From Caballeronia turbans (GTDB lineage Bacteria > Pseudomonadota > Gammaproteobacteria > Burkholderiales > Burkholderiaceae), in contig FCOD02000022.1 of assembly GCA_001544655.2 (NCBI GenBank), positions 1 through 64,000 on the forward strand: 64,000 bases of DNA, written 5' to 3'. Positions 46,658-57,068 of this stretch are shown in pieces. Within the stretch, counting starts at the first letter, position 1. Every line of letters begins with the position of its first letter. The translations under genes and the position numbers were made by a program. The notes beneath the pieces are model-generated. The model was given only the letters and a program-made list of their open reading frames with translations. It searched no databases and was not told where the DNA came from.

Positions 46658-47614
46658 ATGCGACACCAACATGTAGCGCTGATCGGCGGTTCGGGTTTCA
46701 TCGGCAGTCATCTCGTCAATGCGCTCGTCGATCTCGGCAAGACCGTGCGCATCGCGACGCGGCGGCGCGTCCATGCCGCGCATCTCACGCTGTTGCCCGT
46801 TGACGTCATCGAAACCGACGTGCACGATCCCGTGCAACTCGCCGCGTTCATCGATCAGAGCGATGCGGTGATCAATCTCGTCGGCATTCTCCAGGGGCAT
46901 CGCGACGACCCGTATGGGCCCGAGTTCGCGAAGGCGCACGTCGAACTGCCGCGCAAGATCGCCGCCGCGTGCGAGGCGAAGGGCGTGCGGCGTCTGCTGC
47001 ACATGAGCGCGCTTGGCGCCGACTCCCAAGGCCCGAGCATGTACCTGCGCTCGAAGGGCGATGGCGAAAAGATCATTCGTGAATCGGGACTCGACTGGAC
47101 CATTTTCCGCAGTTCCGTCGTGTTCGGCCCCGAAGACAATCTGCTCAATCAGTTCGCCTTCCTGGAGCGCATGTTCCCGGTGATCCCGCTCGCATGCGCC
47201 GATGCGCAGTTCCAGCCGGTATTCGTCGGCGACGTGGCGAAGGCGATGGTCAACGTGCTCGATCTCGACGCCGCCAACGGCCACGTCTACGAACTCGCGG
47301 GTCCGGCCGTCTACACGCTGGCGGAACTCGTGCGCTTCGCGGGGGCGACCATCGGCAAGCATTCGCGCATCATCAAGCTGCCGGAGAGCCTCGGCCGGCT
47401 GCAGGCGATGACCATGGAACTGGCGCCCGGCCAGCCCATCATCTCGCGTGACAATCTCGATTCCATGAAGACGCCGAACATCGCGAGCGGGCCACTCGCG
47501 CCGGAACTGGGCATCGACGAGCCGGCGAGCATCGAGACCATCGCGCCGCTGTATCTGACCGGCAACTCGTCGCGCTCGCGCTTCAACGCTTTCCGCGCGA
47601 CCGCGCATCGTTAA
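46658..47614 (+). CDS. NDUFA9-like NAD-dependent epimerase/dehydratase
   Basis: The 318-residue protein is an atypical short-chain dehydrogenase. It has the N-terminal nucleotide fold VALIGGSGFIGSHLVNALVD (about 6-25), HMSALGADSQGPSMYLRSKG and SGLDWTIFRSSVVFGPEDNL. It resembles the complex I NDUFA9 subunit family. The catalytic Tyr-x3-Lys appears as YLRSK. In Burkholderiaceae such genes sit near cca; the function is unknown. Confidence 0.86.
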   Translation: MRHQHVALIGGSGFIGSHLVNALVDLGKTVRIATRRRVHAAHLTLLPVDVIETDVHDPVQLAAFIDQSDAVINLVGILQGHRDDPYGPEFAKAHVELPRKIAAACEAKGVRRLLHMSALGADSQGPSMYLRSKGDGEKIIRESGLDWTIFRSSVVFGPEDNLLNQFAFLERMFPVIPLACADAQFQPVFVGDVAKAMVNVLDLDAANGHVYELAGPAVYTLAELVRFAGATIGKHSRIIKLPESLGRLQAMTMELAPGQPIISRDNLDSMKTPNIASGPLAPELGIDEPASIETIAPLYLTGNSSRSRFNAFRATAHR

Positions 47615-47633
47615 AACTCTTTTTTGTGATCGC

Positions 47634-48254
47634 ATGAAACTCGTTATCGGTGACAAGTTCAACTCATCCTGGTCGATGCGGCCGTGGGTGCTGCTCAAAC
47701 ATTTCGGCATCCCGTTCGACGAAACGCTGATCCGTCTCGGCCGGCCCGACACGAAGGCGAAGATTCTCGAGGTCTCGCCGTCCGGCAAGGTGCCGTGCCT
47801 CGTCACCGATGCGGGCGATCCTGTGTGGGAATCGCTCGCAATCGTCGAAACGATTGCCGAGATGCACCCCGAGCACGCAATGTGGCCGCGCGACGCCGCC
47901 GCTCGCGCCCGCGCGCGCAGCATCAGCGCGGAGATGCACGCGGGTTTCGCGGACCTGCGCCAGAACATGCCGATGGAAATTACGACGCGCGCACCGGGCA
48001 CGGGCGCGACGCCGGGCGCGCTCGCGAACATCGCGCGCATCGAGGCGATCTGGGCGGAGTGTCTCGCCAGGTCGGGCGGGCCGTTTCTGTTCGGCGAGTT
48101 CGGCATCGCGGACGCGATGTTCGCGCCGGTCGTCATGCGCTTCAACACCTACGCGCCTGAACTGAACGCGACATCGCTCGACTATGCGAAGCGCATTACC
48201 GCGCTGCCGGCGGTCGCGGCGTGGATCGAAGGCGCGCGCGAGGAAGCGCGATGA
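47634..48254 (+). CDS. Glutathione S-transferase family protein
   Basis: The 206-residue protein has the GST thioredoxin fold: KLVIGDKFNSSWSMRPWVLL, then VSPSGKVPCLVTDAGDPVWE, with SPSGKVPCL as the usual cis-Pro loop and VWESLAIVE as the glutathione-binding region. The helical C-terminal domain contains ARSGGPFLFGEFGIADAMFA. The substrate is unknown. The stop overlaps the cca start. Confidence 0.9.
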   Translation: MKLVIGDKFNSSWSMRPWVLLKHFGIPFDETLIRLGRPDTKAKILEVSPSGKVPCLVTDAGDPVWESLAIVETIAEMHPEHAMWPRDAAARARARSISAEMHAGFADLRQNMPMEITTRAPGTGATPGALANIARIEAIWAECLARSGGPFLFGEFGIADAMFAPVVMRFNTYAPELNATSLDYAKRITALPAVAAWIEGAREEAR

Positions 48255-49486
48255 ACATCTACGCAGTGGGCGGCGCGATCCGCGACGAACTGCTGGGCGT
48301 GCCGGTGGTGGATCGCGATTATGTCGTCGTGGGTGCGACGCCTGAGCAGATGGTGGCGCAAGGGTATCGGCCGGTCGGGAAGGACTTTCCGGTGTTTCTG
48401 CATCCCGAGACGCACGAGGAATACGCGCTCGCGCGCACCGAGCGCAAGACGGCGGCGGGGTATCACGGCTTCCAGTTTTACTATTCGCCCGATGTGACGC
48501 TCGAGGAAGACCTCGCGCGGCGCGATCTCACGATCAACGCGATGGCGCGCGAGGTGACGCCGGCGGGCGAGCTGACCGGGCCGGTCATCGATCCGTTCGG
48601 CGGCGCGGCCGATCTGCGGAGCAAGCTGTTCAGGCATGTCGGCGACGCGTTCATCGAAGATCCGGTGCGCATTCTGCGGCTTGCGCGCTTCGCGGCGCGT
48701 TTCGCGGATTTCGACGTTGCGCCCGAAACGGCCGAACTGATGAAGAAAATGGTCGCGGCGGGCGAAGTGGACGCGCTCGTGCCCGAACGCGTGTGGCAGG
48801 AAGTGTCGCGCGGGCTGATGGAAAAGAAGCCGTCGCGCATGTTCGAGGTGCTGCGCGGTTGCGGCGCGCTCGCGCGGATTCTTCCCGAAGTCGATGCCTT
48901 GTGGGGCGTGCCGCAGCGCGCGGATTATCACCCGGAAGTGGACACGGGCGTGCACGTGATGATGGTGCTCGACTACGCCGCGTCGCAGGGATTCGCATTG
49001 CCGGTGCGCTTCGCCGCGCTCACGCATGACCTCGGCAAGGCGACGACGCCGGAGCACATCTTGCCGCGTCACATCGGCCATGAAGGACGCAGCGTCGATC
49101 TGCTGCGGCCGCTTTGCGAGCGCTTGCGCGTGCCGAACGAATGCCGCGATCTGGCGGTGCTCGTCGCGCGTGAGCACGGCAATATCCATCGCGTGATGGA
49201 GATGGGCGCGGCGGCGCTCGTCAGGCTGTTCGAACGCTCGGATGCGTTGCGCAAGCCGGCGCGGTTTGCTGAAGCGTTACAGGCGTGTCTTGCCGATGCG
49301 CGTGGCAGGCTCGGGCTGGAGCAGCAGGCTTATCCGCAGGCGGAGCGGCTGCGGGAGGCGCTGGTCGCGGCGCGGGCGGTCGATGCTGGCGCAGTGGCCG
49401 AGCAGTACGCTGCTGAGCCTTCCAGGATCAAGGATGCCGTGCATGATGCGCGGGTCGCGGCCGTGAAGGGGGTTTTGGGCGGGTAG
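48251..49486 (+). CDS. cca: CCA-adding tRNA nucleotidyltransferase with HD domain
   Basis: The enzyme builds and repairs the tRNA 3' CCA end. The 411-residue product has the nucleotidyltransferase GG motif YAVGGAIRDELLG (about 4-16), DRDYVVVGATPEQM, and LARRDLTINAMA. The HD phosphohydrolase domain follows (RFAALTHDLGKATTP, about 255-269), as in the E. coli-type multifunctional enzyme. The ATGA overlap with the GST gene sets the start at 48251. Confidence 0.96.
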   Translation: MNIYAVGGAIRDELLGVPVVDRDYVVVGATPEQMVAQGYRPVGKDFPVFLHPETHEEYALARTERKTAAGYHGFQFYYSPDVTLEEDLARRDLTINAMAREVTPAGELTGPVIDPFGGAADLRSKLFRHVGDAFIEDPVRILRLARFAARFADFDVAPETAELMKKMVAAGEVDALVPERVWQEVSRGLMEKKPSRMFEVLRGCGALARILPEVDALWGVPQRADYHPEVDTGVHVMMVLDYAASQGFALPVRFAALTHDLGKATTPEHILPRHIGHEGRSVDLLRPLCERLRVPNECRDLAVLVAREHGNIHRVMEMGAAALVRLFERSDALRKPARFAEALQACLADARGRLGLEQQAYPQAERLREALVAARAVDAGAVAEQYAAEPSRIKDAVHDARVAAVKGVLGG

Positions 49487-49492
49487 CATTTG

Positions 49493-49518
49493 TTTTGCCG
49501 GATCGGGATCCGGCAAAA
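49493..49518. terminator. Bidirectional terminator between cca and the DUF2905 gene
   Basis: Near-perfect arms TTTTGCCGGATC (49493-49504) and GATCCGGCAAAA (49507-49518) have a two-base centre. The stem sits between convergent genes with T-rich ends on both strands. Confidence 0.85.
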
Positions 49519-49521
49519 ACC

Positions 49522-49716
49522 TCAAATCGCCCGCGCAATCAACGACAACAAAATCGACAACAACAAAGTCGACATAAACGGAAACGAATACTCGCGTCCG
49601 AAAATCCGCAACGTGAAATCTCCCGGTAACCTCCCGATGCCGATCTTCTTCAGCCACGGCAGCGAGCCCGAGAGAATCGCAAGCGCGATGAAAGTCGTGA
49701 GCAGCCAGCGGATCAT
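49522..49716 (-). CDS. DUF2905 family small membrane protein
   Basis: The 64-residue protein has two hydrophobic helices around KKIGIGRLPGDFTLRIFGRE, the DUF2905 signature, and ends STLLLSILLSLIARAI. The function is unknown. It is 10 bp downstream of the methyltransferase gene and probably co-transcribed with it. Confidence 0.9.
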   Translation of the reverse strand: MIRWLLTTFIALAILSGSLPWLKKIGIGRLPGDFTLRIFGREYSFPFMSTLLLSILLSLIARAI

Positions 49717-49726
49717 GATCGCGCAC

Positions 49727-50932
49727 TCATAGCGTGTGAGAACGATCGCCCGTCGCGAAGGCGTCGAGCGTGCCGGGAATCCCGCGCGAAAACGCGATCA
49801 CCTTGAAAAGCTCGCCCATTTCCGCTTCCGACAGCAGCTTTTGCACCGCATTCGCAGCGGGGAGAAAGCGCTTCGCATCGGCGGGATCGAGATCCGCGAG
49901 CACATCGGTGATGCCGGCGTTCATCAGGAAACGCGCCTGCGACGTGAAGCCGAGCAGATCGGCGCCCGTCTCGACGCCGGCCTCCGCGATGCCCGTAAAT
50001 TCGACGTGCGCGGTGATGTCCTGCAAACCGGGATACAGAAACGGGTCCGCGTGCGCCCGATGCCGGTAATGGCACATCAGCGTGCCCGTCGCGCGCTGCG
50101 CGTGGTAGAACTCGCGCCGCGGAAATCCATAGTCGATGAAGAACGCCGCGCCGCGCGTGAGCATCGTGCAGACGGTCTTCGTGAACGCTAGCGCGGCTTC
50201 GTGCGTTTCGGTGACGTACTCGGTGAAAGGCTCGTCGTTGGCATCGTCGATCGCGGCATCGATCAGCTCGACCTGCGCATCCGGCGTGATCGGCCTGTCG
50301 TCGAAGGCCAGGCGATCGTTCAGCACGACGACGCCGCGCTCGTGCCACGCACCGAGCTTGCGCACCACGAGGCGCACCGGCATCGCGTCGAGCACCTCAT
50401 TGCCGATCACGACGCCTTCGAACCGGTCGGGCAGCGCGTCGAGCCATTTCACCTTCGCGGCGAGCGCAGGCGCCTGCTTTTCGACGGTCTCGCGCTGGCG
50501 CTCGCGCAACTCGCCCGACAGATCGACGATCGCGTAACTGTCGAACGACACGTCGAGATCGGCGAGCGCGCTCAGCAAACCCGCCGCGAGCTTGCCGGTG
50601 CCCGCGCCGAATTCCATCAATTGCCGCGTGCCGGTCTGCTGCAACGCCTGCGCGACCGGCCGCGCGAGCGTCATCGCAAAAAGCGGGGACAGTTCCGGCG
50701 CCGTGACGAAATCGCTGCCGTCTTCCCCGCGGCGGCCGAATTTCATCGCCCCGCCGCTGTAATAGCCGAGACCGGGCGCGTACAGCGCGAGGTCCATGTA
50801 TCGGTCGAAAGGCAGCCAGCCGCCCGCCGCGGCGATGCGTTCGCGCAGCAGATCTGTCAGTGCTTCGGACTGCGCGAGCGCGTCGGCGCCCGGAGCAGGT
50901 AAACTATCGGTTTGTCTGGCATTCGGATTCAT
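49727..50932 (-). CDS. MidA-type SAM-dependent methyltransferase (DUF185)
   Basis: The 401-residue protein matches the MidA/NDUFAF7 group: PFDRYMDLALYAPGLGYYSG, DFVTAPELSPLFAMTLARPV and the SAM motif MEFGAGTGKLAAGLL (about 110-124). The mitochondrial homologue methylates a complex I subunit; the bacterial target is unknown. ATG 50932 (MNPNARQTDS) is preferred. It is divergent from the SDR gene with starts only 13 bp apart. Confidence 0.9.
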   Translation of the reverse strand: MNPNARQTDSLPAPGADALAQSEALTDLLRERIAAAGGWLPFDRYMDLALYAPGLGYYSGGAMKFGRRGEDGSDFVTAPELSPLFAMTLARPVAQALQQTGTRQLMEFGAGTGKLAAGLLSALADLDVSFDSYAIVDLSGELRERQRETVEKQAPALAAKVKWLDALPDRFEGVVIGNEVLDAMPVRLVVRKLGAWHERGVVVLNDRLAFDDRPITPDAQVELIDAAIDDANDEPFTEYVTETHEAALAFTKTVCTMLTRGAAFFIDYGFPRREFYHAQRATGTLMCHYRHRAHADPFLYPGLQDITAHVEFTGIAEAGVETGADLLGFTSQARFLMNAGITDVLADLDPADAKRFLPAANAVQKLLSEAEMGELFKVIAFSRGIPGTLDAFATGDRSHTL

Positions 50933-50945
50933 CCCAGTATTGTAA

Positions 50946-51788
50946 ATGAGCGCTTCCACGCCGTTTTCTTCCGCTAACTCACCGTCTTCCGGTCCGGTTT
51001 CACGTTGCCGCGTCGTGCTCGTAACCGGCGCGGCAAAACGCATCGGGCGCGGTGTCGCGCTGGAATTCGCGCGGCAGGGCTGGAATGTGGCCGTGCATTA
51101 CGGCAGTTCGGAGCATGAAGCGCGGGAAACCGTAGCGGATATCGAGGCGCTTGGGCGGCGCGCGGTCGCGCTGAAGGCGGATCTCGGCGTCGAGGCCGAG
51201 GTCGCGCAACTCGTGCCCGCGTGCGTCGAGGCGTTCGGCGGGCTGAATTGCGTCGTGAACTGCGCGTCGCGCTTCGACGAAGATACGGCCATCGATTTCG
51301 GCTACGCGAAATTGCTCGCGATGACCGCCATCAATGTCGCCGCGCCGCTGACGCTCGCGCGCATGCTGCACGAAACAACGCCAGCCGAAGCCGCGGATGA
51401 CGATGCAAGGCGCGGCGTCGTCATCAACGTGCTGGACCAGAAGCTGTACAACATGAATCCGGATTACCTGTCGTACACGTTGACGAAGGCGGCGCTCGAA
51501 AACGCCACCGTCGCGCTCGCACAGGCGCTCGGGCCGAAGCTGCGCGTCGTCGGCCTCGCGCCGGGCCTGACGCTCATTTCCACCGGGCAGACGCCCGCGT
51601 CGTTCGAGACGGCGCATCGCGTGACGCCGCTGAACCGCGCATCGACGGTCGAAGACGTGGCGCAGGCCGCGTGCTATCTCGCGAACGCGCACGGCGTGAC
51701 CGGCACGACGCTCGTCGTCGATGGCGGCCAGCATCTCGTGCCGAGCCCGCGCGACGTGATGTACATGATCGGCCCGCGCACGCCTTGA
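50946..51788 (+). CDS. Pteridine reductase/FolM-like short-chain dehydrogenase
   Basis: The 280-residue SDR has the NAD(P) motif VLVTGAAKRIGRGVALEFAR (about 24-43), CVVNCASRFDED and the catalytic SYTLTKAALENATV (Tyr-x3-Lys). ATDFGG-type SDR ends are replaced by VDGGQHLVPSP. PTR1-like members reduce dihydromonapterin or dihydropterins. The next gene is a FolB-type aldolase, which strengthens a pterin role. Confidence 0.86.
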   Translation: MSASTPFSSANSPSSGPVSRCRVVLVTGAAKRIGRGVALEFARQGWNVAVHYGSSEHEARETVADIEALGRRAVALKADLGVEAEVAQLVPACVEAFGGLNCVVNCASRFDEDTAIDFGYAKLLAMTAINVAAPLTLARMLHETTPAEAADDDARRGVVINVLDQKLYNMNPDYLSYTLTKAALENATVALAQALGPKLRVVGLAPGLTLISTGQTPASFETAHRVTPLNRASTVEDVAQAACYLANAHGVTGTTLVVDGGQHLVPSPRDVMYMIGPRTP

Positions 51789-51816
51789 AACGCGCTTATT
51801 GAATATTGGAACTCAC

Positions 51817-52218
51817 ATGCTTGCCGCACTTTCGCATCCCCGGCTGACCGATTGCCGGCGGCTTTTTCTGCGCAACTACGAAGTGCGCATCAACATCGGT
51901 GTGCATGACTTCGAGAAGCGCGGCGAGCAACGTGTCGTGATCAACGTCGAGCTGTACGTGCCGCTTACGCTGTCGACGCCCGTCGCGGACAAATTGTCCG
52001 AAGTCGTCGATTACGACTTCATGCGCTCGACCATCGCCGCGCGCGTGAAGCAGGGCCACATCCACTTGCAGGAAACACTGTGCGACGACGTCGCCGCCGC
52101 CTTGCTCGCGCATCCGCACGTGCGCGCAGTGGCCGTATCGACGGAAAAGCCCGACGTCTATCCCGACTGCGACGCGGTGGGCGTCGAAGTCTTTCGCATC
52201 AAAGAGGAACGAGCATGA
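51817..52218 (+). CDS. folB: Dihydroneopterin aldolase family protein (FolB/FolX-like)
   Basis: The 133-residue protein has the FolB signature [40 protein letters not shown] and [19 protein letters not shown]. It acts in the pterin branch of folate or tetrahydromonapterin synthesis. ATG 51817 is chosen over TTG at 51799. ATGA overlap connects it to ttcA. Confidence 0.9.
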   Translation: MLAALSHPRLTDCRRLFLRNYEVRINIGVHDFEKRGEQRVVINVELYVPLTLSTPVADKLSEVVDYDFMRSTIAARVKQGHIHLQETLCDDVAAALLAHPHVRAVAVSTEKPDVYPDCDAVGVEVFRIKEERA

Positions 52219-53174
52219 ACGCGCGTGACACGATCGAAGCCGCAGAGGCGCAAAAGCCCACGCGCGAGGCGCTGACCAAGCGCCAGCAGAAGGAAGCGTA
52301 CGAGAACAACAAATTGTTCAAGCGCATCGCGCGTCAGGTCGGCGAGGCGATCGGCGACTTCAACATGATCGAGGAAGGCGACAAGGTGATGGTGTGCCTG
52401 TCCGGAGGCAAGGACAGTTACGCGATGCTCGACGTCCTGATGCGCCTGCGCGAGCGCGCGCCGATCAACTTCGAGATCGTCGCCGTCAATCTCGATCAGA
52501 AGCAGCCGGGCTTTCCTGAGCACGTGCTGCCGGAATATCTGAGCAAGCTCGAAATTCCGTTTCACATCGAAAATCAGGACACGTACAGCATCGTCAAGCG
52601 TCTCGTGCCGGAAGGCAAGACCACGTGCTCGCTCTGCTCACGCCTGCGTCGCGGCATTCTGTATCGCGTGGCGGGCGAGCTCGGCGCGACCAAGATCGCG
52701 CTCGGTCATCATCGCGACGACATCCTGCAGACGCTGCTGCTCAACATGTTCTACGGCGGCAAGCTGAAAGGCATGCCGCCCAAGCTGCAATCCGACGACG
52801 GCAAGAACGTCGTGATCCGTCCGCTCGCCTACGTGAAGGAAGTGGACCTCGAGAAGTACGCCGAACTGCGCGAATTCCCGATCATCCCGTGCAACCTGTG
52901 CGGCAGCCAGCCGAACCTGAAGCGCGCGGAAATGAAGGCGCTGGTGCGCGAATGGGACAAGCGCTTCCCGGGCCGCGTGGACAATATGTTCAACGCGCTG
53001 TCGAACGTGGTGCCTTCGCATCTGATGGACAGCAAATTGTTTCCGTTCGCGGGACTGCGGGCGACGGGCGAGGCCGATCCCCAAGGCGATATCGCGTTCG
53101 ACGAGGAACCGTGTGCAAGCGAACCGTCAGGATCGTCCGGCACGGTTTCAATTGTGCAGTTCGACGACCTGTAA
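52215..53174 (+). CDS. ttcA: tRNA 2-thiocytidine biosynthesis protein TtcA
   Basis: TtcA thiolates cytidine 32 of tRNA. The 319-residue product has the PP-loop SGGKDS (63-68) and Cys motifs [10 protein letters not shown] and [10 protein letters not shown], which bind the iron-sulphur cluster. [20 protein letters not shown] is the family middle block. The start at 52215 overlaps the folB stop. Confidence 0.97.
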   Translation: MNARDTIEAAEAQKPTREALTKRQQKEAYENNKLFKRIARQVGEAIGDFNMIEEGDKVMVCLSGGKDSYAMLDVLMRLRERAPINFEIVAVNLDQKQPGFPEHVLPEYLSKLEIPFHIENQDTYSIVKRLVPEGKTTCSLCSRLRRGILYRVAGELGATKIALGHHRDDILQTLLLNMFYGGKLKGMPPKLQSDDGKNVVIRPLAYVKEVDLEKYAELREFPIIPCNLCGSQPNLKRAEMKALVREWDKRFPGRVDNMFNALSNVVPSHLMDSKLFPFAGLRATGEADPQGDIAFDEEPCASEPSGSSGTVSIVQFDDL

Positions 53175-53272
53175 CCCTTTATCCGATAAGGCGCAGCGTG
53201 GGATTCGCCGCATTGCGCCATAGAGCCGAGTGATATATTGGCGGCTCGTCATACCCAGCAAGGCTTCCTGCG

Positions 53273-54634
53273 ATGAACATCGTGATTCTGGCTGCCGGCA
53301 TGGGCAAGCGCATGCGCTCCGCCCTGCCGAAAGTACTCCATTCATTGGCGGGCAAGCCTTTGCTCGCGCACGTCATCGATACCGCCCGGACGTTGTCGCC
53401 GACACGTCTCGTCGTCGTCGTCGGGCACGGCGCCGACAAGGTTCGCGAAGCCGTCGGCGCGCCGGACGTCCAGTTTGCGCTGCAGGACCGGCAACTCGGC
53501 ACGGGACACGCGGTGCAGCAGGCGCTGCCGCTGCTCGATCCATCGGTTCCGACGCTCGTGCTGTACGGCGACGTACCCCTCACGCGCGCAAGCACGCTCA
53601 AGCGCCTGATCGATGCGGCGGGCGCCGAGCGCTACGGCGTCCTGACGGTGAGTGTGAGCGATCCGGCCGGCTACGGGCGCATCGTGCGCGACGCGGCCGG
53701 AAAAGTGAAAAAGATCGTCGAACAGAAGGATGCGAGCGAGGAAGAGCGGCGCATCGCGGAAATTAACACGGGCATCGTGATCACGCCGACGCGCACGCTC
53801 GAAACGTGGCTCGCGTCGCTGAAAAATAACAACGCGCAGGGCGAGTTCTATCTGACGGACGTGGTCGAGCGCGCCATCGACGCGGGCGTGGAAGTCGTCA
53901 CCGCGCAGCCGGACGCCGAATGGGAAACGCTCGGCGTGAACAGCAAGATTCAGCTCGCGGAACTGGAGCGCATCCATCAGCGCAACGTGGCGCATGCGCT
54001 GCTCGACGCGGGCGTGACGCTGATGGACCCGGCGCGCATCGACGTGCGCGGCACGCTCGAATGCGGCGCGGATGTGTCGATCGACGTGAATTGCGTGTTC
54101 GAAGGGCGCGTGACGCTCGCCGACAACGTGACGATCGGCCCGAACTGCGTGATCCGCGATGCCGTGATCGGCGCGGGTACGCGCGTCGATGCGTACACGC
54201 ATATCGAAGGCGGCACGACCGGCGCGAACGTCGTGCTCGGGCCGTATGCGCGGCTGCGTCCGGGCGCGAAGCTCGCCGATGAAGCGCATGTCGGCAACTT
54301 CGTCGAGGTGAAGAACGCGGTGCTCGGCCACGGCTCGAAGGCGAACCATCTCAGCTATATCGGCGATTCGGACATCGGGGCGCGCGTGAATATCGGCGCG
54401 GGCACGATCACGTGCAACTACGACGGTGCGAACAAGCATCGCACGGTGATCGAGGACGACGTGTTCGTCGGCTCGGATACGCAACTCGTCGCGCCGGTGC
54501 GCGTGGGCCGCGGCGTGACTATCGCGGCGGGCACGACGGTGTGGAAGGATGTCGGCGTCGATGAGCTGGTGCTCAACGAGAAGACGCAGGTCAGCAAGAC
54601 GGGCTACAAGCGCCCGGTGAAGAAGAAGTCGTAA
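53273..54634 (+). CDS. glmU: Bifunctional N-acetylglucosamine-1-phosphate uridyltransferase/acetyltransferase
   Basis: GlmU makes UDP-GlcNAc for peptidoglycan and LPS. The 453-residue product has the uridyltransferase start [20 protein letters not shown] (about 4-23) and a left-handed beta-helix of hexapeptide repeats from about 250 ([42 protein letters not shown]). A -10-like TATATT lies about 40 bp upstream. glmS follows after 80 bp. Confidence 0.97.
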   Translation: MNIVILAAGMGKRMRSALPKVLHSLAGKPLLAHVIDTARTLSPTRLVVVVGHGADKVREAVGAPDVQFALQDRQLGTGHAVQQALPLLDPSVPTLVLYGDVPLTRASTLKRLIDAAGAERYGVLTVSVSDPAGYGRIVRDAAGKVKKIVEQKDASEEERRIAEINTGIVITPTRTLETWLASLKNNNAQGEFYLTDVVERAIDAGVEVVTAQPDAEWETLGVNSKIQLAELERIHQRNVAHALLDAGVTLMDPARIDVRGTLECGADVSIDVNCVFEGRVTLADNVTIGPNCVIRDAVIGAGTRVDAYTHIEGGTTGANVVLGPYARLRPGAKLADEAHVGNFVEVKNAVLGHGSKANHLSYIGDSDIGARVNIGAGTITCNYDGANKHRTVIEDDVFVGSDTQLVAPVRVGRGVTIAAGTTVWKDVGVDELVLNEKTQVSKTGYKRPVKKKS

Positions 54635-54714
54635 GGCTGTCGAAGACTCAGCCCAACGCGCGCGGCGCTTCGTGCACCGCGCTTTCGAATGCAAGTTTCA
54701 AAGGATGAACGTCC

Positions 54715-56532
54715 ATGTGCGGAATTGTCGGCGCGGTAGCGCAACGTAACATTGTCTCGGTGCTGGTCGAAGGTCTGCGCCGGCTCGAGTATCGCGGCTA
54801 CGACTCGTGCGGCGTGGCCGTTCTGAGCAACGGCGAGCCGCGCCGCGCGCGCAGCGTCGCGCGCGTGTCCGATCTCGATGCGCAAGTGCGCGATTCGAAT
54901 CTCGGCGGCATGACCGGCATCGCCCACACGCGCTGGGCGACGCACGGCGCACCCGTCACCGACAACGCGCACCCGATCTTCTCGCGCGATACCGTCGCGC
55001 TCGTGCACAACGGCATCATCGAGAACTACGAGTCGCTGCGCGAGATGCTGAAGGGCAAGGGCTACGAGTTCGTCTCGCAGACCGATACCGAAGTCATCGC
55101 GCATCTGATCCACAGCATGTATCGCGGCGACCTGTTCCAGACCGTGCGCGAGGCGGTGAAGCAACTGCACGGCGCGTATGCGATCGCCGTGATGCACAGG
55201 AATCAGCCGCATACGGTCGTGGGCGCGCGCCAGGGTTCGCCGCTCGTCGTCGGCGTGGGCGAGGGCGAGAACTTCCTCGCGTCGGACGCGCTCGCGCTCG
55301 CCGGCAGCACCGACCGCTTCGCGTTCCTGGAAGAAGGCGATGTCGTGGAAATCGGCCTCGACGGCGTGAAGATCGTCGATCGCGAAGGGCTGCCCGCCGA
55401 GCGCGAAGTGCGTGTGGTCACGGCATACGGCGGCGCGGTGGAGCTCGGGCCGTATCGCCATTTCATGCAGAAGGAAATCTTCGAGCAGCCGCGCGCGATA
55501 ACCGACACGATCCCGCAAGCCGATCAGTTCGATCCGGGCCTGTTCGGCGAAGGCGCGCGCGACGCGTTCGCGGGCGTCGACAGCCTGCTGATTCTCGCGT
55601 GCGGGACGAGCTACTACTCGGGGCTGACGGCGAAGTACTGGCTCGAATCGATCGCGAAGATTCCGACGCAGGTCGAGATCGCGAGCGAATATCGCTATCG
55701 CGAGTCGGTGCCGAATCCGAAGGCGCTGGTTGTCACGATCTCGCAATCGGGCGAAACCGCCGATACGCTCGCCGCGCTCAAGCATGCGCAGGCGCTCGGC
55801 CACAAGCACACGCTCGCGGTGTGCAACGTCGCGACGAGCGCGATGGTGCGCCAGACCGAGTTCGCGTTCCTGACGCACGCGGGCACGGAAATCGGCGTGG
55901 CATCGACGAAGGCCTTCACGACGCAGCTCGTCGGCTTGTTCGTGCTGGCGGTGACGCTCGCGAAGATGCGCGGTCACGTGAATGCGAAGCAGGAAGCCGC
56001 GTATTTCACGCAACTGCGGCATTTGCCGGCGGCGTTGAACAGCGTGCTCGCGCTGGAACCGCAGATCATCGCGTGGTCGGAAGAGTTCGCGCGCAAGGAG
56101 AACGCGCTGTTCCTCGGTCGCGGGCTGCACTATCCGATCGCGCTCGAAGGCGCGTTGAAGCTCAAGGAAATCTCGTACATCCACGCGGAAGCGTATCCGG
56201 CGGGTGAACTCAAGCACGGGCCGCTCGCGCTCGTGACCGAAGCGATGCCGGTGGTGACGGTCGCACCGAACGACGCGCTGCTCGAAAAGCTGAAGTCGAA
56301 CATGCAGGAAGTACGTGCGCGTGGCGGTGAGCTCTATGTGTTCGCGGATGCGGATACGCGCATCGTCAGCGAGGACGGTATCCATGTGATCCGCATGCCG
56401 GAGCACTATGGGGCGCTGTCGCCGATTCTGCACGTCGTGCCCTTGCAGCTGCTCGCGTATCACACGGCGTGTGCGCGTGGGACGGATGTCGATAAGCCGA
56501 GAAATCTGGCTAAGTCTGTTACGGTGGAGTGA
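54715..56532 (+). CDS. glmS: Glutamine-fructose-6-phosphate aminotransferase
   Basis: GlmS makes glucosamine-6-phosphate from glutamine and fructose-6-phosphate. The 605-residue product starts [12 protein letters not shown] with the catalytic Cys1 (after Met removal). It has [16 protein letters not shown], two SIS domains ([34 protein letters not shown]) and the end [13 protein letters not shown] strong terminator follows at 56624. glmU-glmS adjacency is the usual one. Confidence 0.98.
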   Translation: MCGIVGAVAQRNIVSVLVEGLRRLEYRGYDSCGVAVLSNGEPRRARSVARVSDLDAQVRDSNLGGMTGIAHTRWATHGAPVTDNAHPIFSRDTVALVHNGIIENYESLREMLKGKGYEFVSQTDTEVIAHLIHSMYRGDLFQTVREAVKQLHGAYAIAVMHRNQPHTVVGARQGSPLVVGVGEGENFLASDALALAGSTDRFAFLEEGDVVEIGLDGVKIVDREGLPAEREVRVVTAYGGAVELGPYRHFMQKEIFEQPRAITDTIPQADQFDPGLFGEGARDAFAGVDSLLILACGTSYYSGLTAKYWLESIAKIPTQVEIASEYRYRESVPNPKALVVTISQSGETADTLAALKHAQALGHKHTLAVCNVATSAMVRQTEFAFLTHAGTEIGVASTKAFTTQLVGLFVLAVTLAKMRGHVNAKQEAAYFTQLRHLPAALNSVLALEPQIIAWSEEFARKENALFLGRGLHYPIALEGALKLKEISYIHAEAYPAGELKHGPLALVTEAMPVVTVAPNDALLEKLKSNMQEVRARGGELYVFADADTRIVSEDGIHVIRMPEHYGALSPILHVVPLQLLAYHTACARGTDVDKPRNLAKSVTVE

Positions 56533-56623
56533 TGGGGGTTTAGTCGTCGGTTTGGGCTACAAGGCTCTTGTCTGCCGCTGAGCCTACCCATCTGCGAGTG
56601 CGCAAGCGCTATCGATGTCAAAG

Positions 56624-56656
56624 GGGCGCTGGATCTTTTCCAGCGCCCTTTTTTTT
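56624..56656 (+). terminator. Terminator after glmS
   Basis: A perfect 9-bp stem GGGCGCTGG (56624-56632) and CCAGCGCCC (56640-56648) is followed by eight T residues. Confidence 0.95.
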
Positions 56657-57068
56657 GCGCGCGACGGGCGATCGTGTGTATCGCTAAATGGCCGCCTCTG
56701 AAGGCCACAAGAGGCGCACCGTCCTGCAATCTCGCGAAAAAGCGACCGGCTGCGGTCGAGCGTGCCCTTCTCCACCTGTGGACAACCTTGTTGGCAGTTG
56801 ACCGAGTTAACTGTTGCGATTTCTGAACAACTCGACGCGTCTCGCAACGGCCCGAAAGTTGTTCCAGGTTCAAGCGAAAACCGGACGCGATATACCGAAG
56901 TTGTTTACGCGGTAAGTGCCTGATGCACAACGCACACCAGACGTTATCCACTGAATTGCGCGGTGCTTGTTAACTACTACCACGTATACATACGAACTCT
57001 TCTGTTTACTTAAGCAGCCAGGATGCATCGCTTAAAACATGAGCGTTCACGGCACGCGATACGAAGCT
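56657..57068. other. Non-coding stretch between glmS and the GntR-family gene
   Basis: I find no credible gene here. Composition becomes AT-richer towards 56960-57020. ORFs reading on the minus strand (for example 56460-56951) show no family features and are considered spurious. Confidence 0.5.

Noticed and set aside
56460-56951. 163-codon minus-strand ORF after glmS
   Set aside because: It starts in non-coding sequence, runs through the glmS terminator and shows no recognisable domain.
56775-56955. DnaA-box-like TTGTCCACA and TTATCCACT
   Set aside because: Only two partial matches about 160 bp apart, with no dnaA, dnaN or parAB nearby; not enough for an origin.
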